Part shown: in pieces, positions 4,408-6,348 of the stretch
Layout of the letters: each line of letters starts with the position of its first letter
Numbering within the stretch: the stretch's first letter is position 1
NCBI GenBank assembly: GCA_003524705.1
Contig: DQGV01000128.1
Location: 1 to 6,348 of the forward strand
Reading direction: 5' to 3'
From: Anaerolineae bacterium
Lineage (GTDB): Bacteria; Chloroflexota; Anaerolineae; Anaerolineales; Villigracilaceae
Length of the DNA: 6,348 nucleotides
Notes under the pieces: generated by a model
Databases searched by the model: none
What the model saw: the letters and a program-made list of their open reading frames with translations, nothing else
Told to the model about the DNA's origin: nothing
Made by a program: the position numbers and the translations under genes

Positions 4408-6348
4408 TTATCCATTCCGCATTTGATTTAATAATGCTCGATAATCTTCCACATTGGGTGGGTTCATCAAAACAATTTGATTGATGACTTCCATAGCGCC
4501 TGATTTATCACCTTTTTCTAACAAACTTTCACCGAGAGCATCCAGCATAGGAATAGCTTCATTCATGCGACCCATGCGTGCCAGCAAAGCGGCAAGTGTG
4601 CGTTTGAGCATTTCTTGTTCGGGATGTTCACGTACAAGTTCTTCAAGGAAACCATGCGCAAGTTCTGTTTTGTTTTGGCTTTCAAGATGTGTAATGTAAC
4701 CATCCAATTCATTGAAGGCTTTATCTGCTTGCCCCATGCGTAAATTTAACTCGATAAGTTGTTTACGGGCTGAGTCATCATCAGGGGCAAGCGTGCGAAT
4801 TTGTTCATACACACGCACGGCTTGTTTCCAATCCAAGCGTTGCATATCAATGTCTGCCATGCGTTGTAAAATGTGAACATTCCATTCACGGTTGGCGTTG
4901 CCTTGTTGCACCAAACGCAATGCCGTTGTATATGTTTTTCGTGCCATATCCAATTCTGCCAAACGATAATAAATGCCAGCCAGTTCAAGATATTCTTGAA
5001 TGGCATCATCCAATTGACCACGCGCCACGAGTTGGTCAATTAAACGATTGCGTGCGCTTAAATCCATTGGAGAAATTTGAATAATGCGGCGTAATAATTT
5101 TGCGGCTTGTTGCACTTCACCACGCACACTATACGATTGTGCAACAACACCAAACTTTGCAATTGCATCTGCAGTGTGACCTTCTTGCACAAGCAAATCA
5201 CCCATCAATGTATGTAATGGAAGATAGGTAGGTGCCGATTGAACTGCTTCGTAGGCTTCATCCATTGCCGAACGTAAACTACCCATGCGTGCCAGTTGAT
5301 TGATGCGGTTCATTGATTCCAAAACCGAACTGGATTGTGCTTGCAAAATCACTTCTGCTAACGGGGCAATATAATCGCCTTCTTGCTTTGGCATTTGCTC
5401 ACGTGTTTTTTGTAATTGCTCGCGCCAATCAGGACGCAACAATAAATTATGCACATTGTCGCAGATTTTTCGGAGCACGTTTTCATCTTTTTGATTTTGC
5501 AACGCTTCAACCAACGGTTCATACTGTTGACTAATATCGTCAGCATACTCTTCGGGGACACTTTGTGAATCTGCCAATTTGAGTGCTTCTAAATATTCCA
5601 ATGCCGCTTCACTAACATTTGATTTTTTCATCAACATTTGACCCAACAACAAACGTGAGCCAAGTGCATAATCTGTATGCTTGACGGCATTTTGTAAAAA
5701 GCGTTGAGCGGTTTCATAACGCTCACCTTTGAAACGTAATAAACCTAAATTGAAAAATAAAGCAGGATGTTTAAAGCCAGCACTTAACGCGCCTTCCATT
5801 TCTTCGGCGGCTTGAGTCTCATTGCCTTTGGATTGTGAATCAATGGCTTGCCCTAAATGCAAAATAACTTTGGTTTGTTCTGCATTTTGCAAAGAGACTC
5901 CGCCAGTGCCTTTCATAATCGCAGAAAGTCCACGGCGTTCTTGTGCGGCAGGGGATTCATCTGAATATTCAAAAAGCAATTCCGCAAGTTGAGTCAATGC
6001 TTTTTGACGTGCCTCAGCGATTGGGTCAAGTCCAGATGATGCTTTTTGTGGTTTTTGTAATTGCTTGACCTGCGCCATACGAATCGGACCCGTTCCACCT
6101 TTGCCGCGAATCGGCTTAGGAAGTAATTGTCCGTTTTTTAATAAAGTTTGAGCTTGTTTAACTTCAGGGCTATTGGGCAAGAGTGATAAGGCTTTGTTTA
6201 CCATCTCTTGTGTTTTTTCCATGTTGCCTGCACGTTGAATAATGCTAGCAATGGCAAGATATTCCGTCACTGCTTGTTGAGCATGACCTAATCTTTCATG
6301 CACTTGCGCGAGACGTGAATGGGCAATTGCATTTTCAGGGTTAATGCT
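4408..6348 (-). CDS. Large tetratricopeptide-repeat (TPR) protein, C-terminal part (5' end outside window)
   Basis: A long helical-repeat protein, 646 residues visible; the frame runs open to the right edge, reading SINPENAIAHSRLAQVHERLG, a typical TPR helix pair. The GTG at 6303 is therefore an internal valine codon, not the start. TPR-type repeats (A..L...G....A...Y..A) recur along it. Numbering from the GTG: a first unit at about 1-54; a basic, Gly-rich linker (60-90, PIRGKGGTGPIR, nt 6036-6126); a middle set at 94-245 (for example FNLGLLRFKGERYETAQRFL); a more irregular helical part at 250-310; then dense repeats 330-625 (for example LMGDLLVQEGHTADAIAKF, LIDQLVARGQLDDAIQEYL, LLARMGRMNEAIPML). 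No signal peptide, membrane helix or enzyme motif is visible, so it is probably a cytoplasmic protein-protein scaffold. Partner and role unknown. An N-terminal domain beyond the window could change the annotation. Confidence 0.92.
   Translation of the reverse strand, partial: SINPENAIAHSRLAQVHERLGHAQQAVTEYLAIASIIQRAGNMEKTQEMVNKALSLLPNSPEVKQAQTLLKNGQLLPKPIRGKGGTGPIRMAQVKQLQKPQKASSGLDPIAEARQKALTQLAELLFEYSDESPAAQERRGLSAIMKGTGGVSLQNAEQTKVILHLGQAIDSQSKGNETQAAEEMEGALSAGFKHPALFFNLGLLRFKGERYETAQRFLQNAVKHTDYALGSRLLLGQMLMKKSNVSEAALEYLEALKLADSQSVPEEYADDISQQYEPLVEALQNQKDENVLRKICDNVHNLLLRPDWREQLQKTREQMPKQEGDYIAPLAEVILQAQSSSVLESMNRINQLARMGSLRSAMDEAYEAVQSAPTYLPLHTLMGDLLVQEGHTADAIAKFGVVAQSYSVRGEVQQAAKLLRRIIQISPMDLSARNRLIDQLVARGQLDDAIQEYLELAGIYYRLAELDMARKTYTTALRLVQQGNANREWNVHILQRMADIDMQRLDWKQAVRVYEQIRTLAPDDDSARKQLIELNLRMGQADKAFNELDGYITHLESQNKTELAHGFLEELVREHPEQEMLKRTLAALLARMGRMNEAIPMLDALGESLLEKGDKSGAMEVINQIVLMNPPNVEDYRALLNQMRNG

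Noticed and set aside
4481..5039. Extra open frames inside the TPR gene region (plus 4481-4699, minus 4746-5039)
   Set aside because: They overlap a strong TPR coding frame, have unnatural composition and no ribosome site; shadows of the real gene.
1..6348. A new defence, mobile or CRISPR-like system
   Set aside because: No spaced repeats, recombinase, nuclease, toxin or phage genes are visible; every long frame belongs to transport, DinB, heme A or TPR families.

Overview
The window looks like a stretch of ordinary bacterial chromosome from a fairly AT-rich genome. My best guess for the source is Chloroflexota (Anaerolineae-like). This rests on the style of the proteins: a Dpp/Opp permease and ATPase pair, a DinB_2-type protein, a long cytoplasmic TPR protein, and a GTAGGG...CCCTAC intergenic palindrome. 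There is no rRNA or marker gene to confirm it, so the assignment is inference.

Positions 1-3219, plus strand: the distal part of a peptide/oligosaccharide ABC transporter operon. In order it holds the C-terminal part of a DppC-type permease (cut by the window edge), a DppD-type ATPase, a DinB-superfamily protein, a DppF-type ATPase and a small two-helix membrane protein of unknown function. Junctions are very tight: ATGA overlap, 3 bp, 15 bp, ATGA overlap. The five genes are therefore almost certainly co-transcribed. The permease and two ATPases would form the inner-membrane core of an importer. The binding protein and DppB-type permease are expected upstream, outside the window. The DinB-like gene between the two ATPase genes is the main oddity of the operon.

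Positions 3216-4244, minus strand: a complete heme A synthase (COX15/CtaA, cysteine-poor mitochondrial/alphaproteobacterial-like type), which converts heme O to heme A for aa3/caa3-type oxidases and so points to aerobic respiratory capacity. It converges on the transporter operon and the two stop codons overlap inside one TTAA.

Positions 4245-4407: a 163-bp intergenic gap with the ribosome binding site for ctaA and a 29-bp palindrome (14-bp arms, 1-nt centre) that looks like a dispersed REP-like element rather than a classic terminator.

Positions 4408-6348, minus strand: the C-terminal 646 residues of a long tetratricopeptide-repeat protein. Its reading frame stays open through the right edge of the window.

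I found no RNA genes, CRISPR array, insertion sequence or phage genes. I did not find a convincing novel multi-gene system. The best leads are the DinB gene embedded in the dpp operon, the palindrome, and the TTAA stop overlap.
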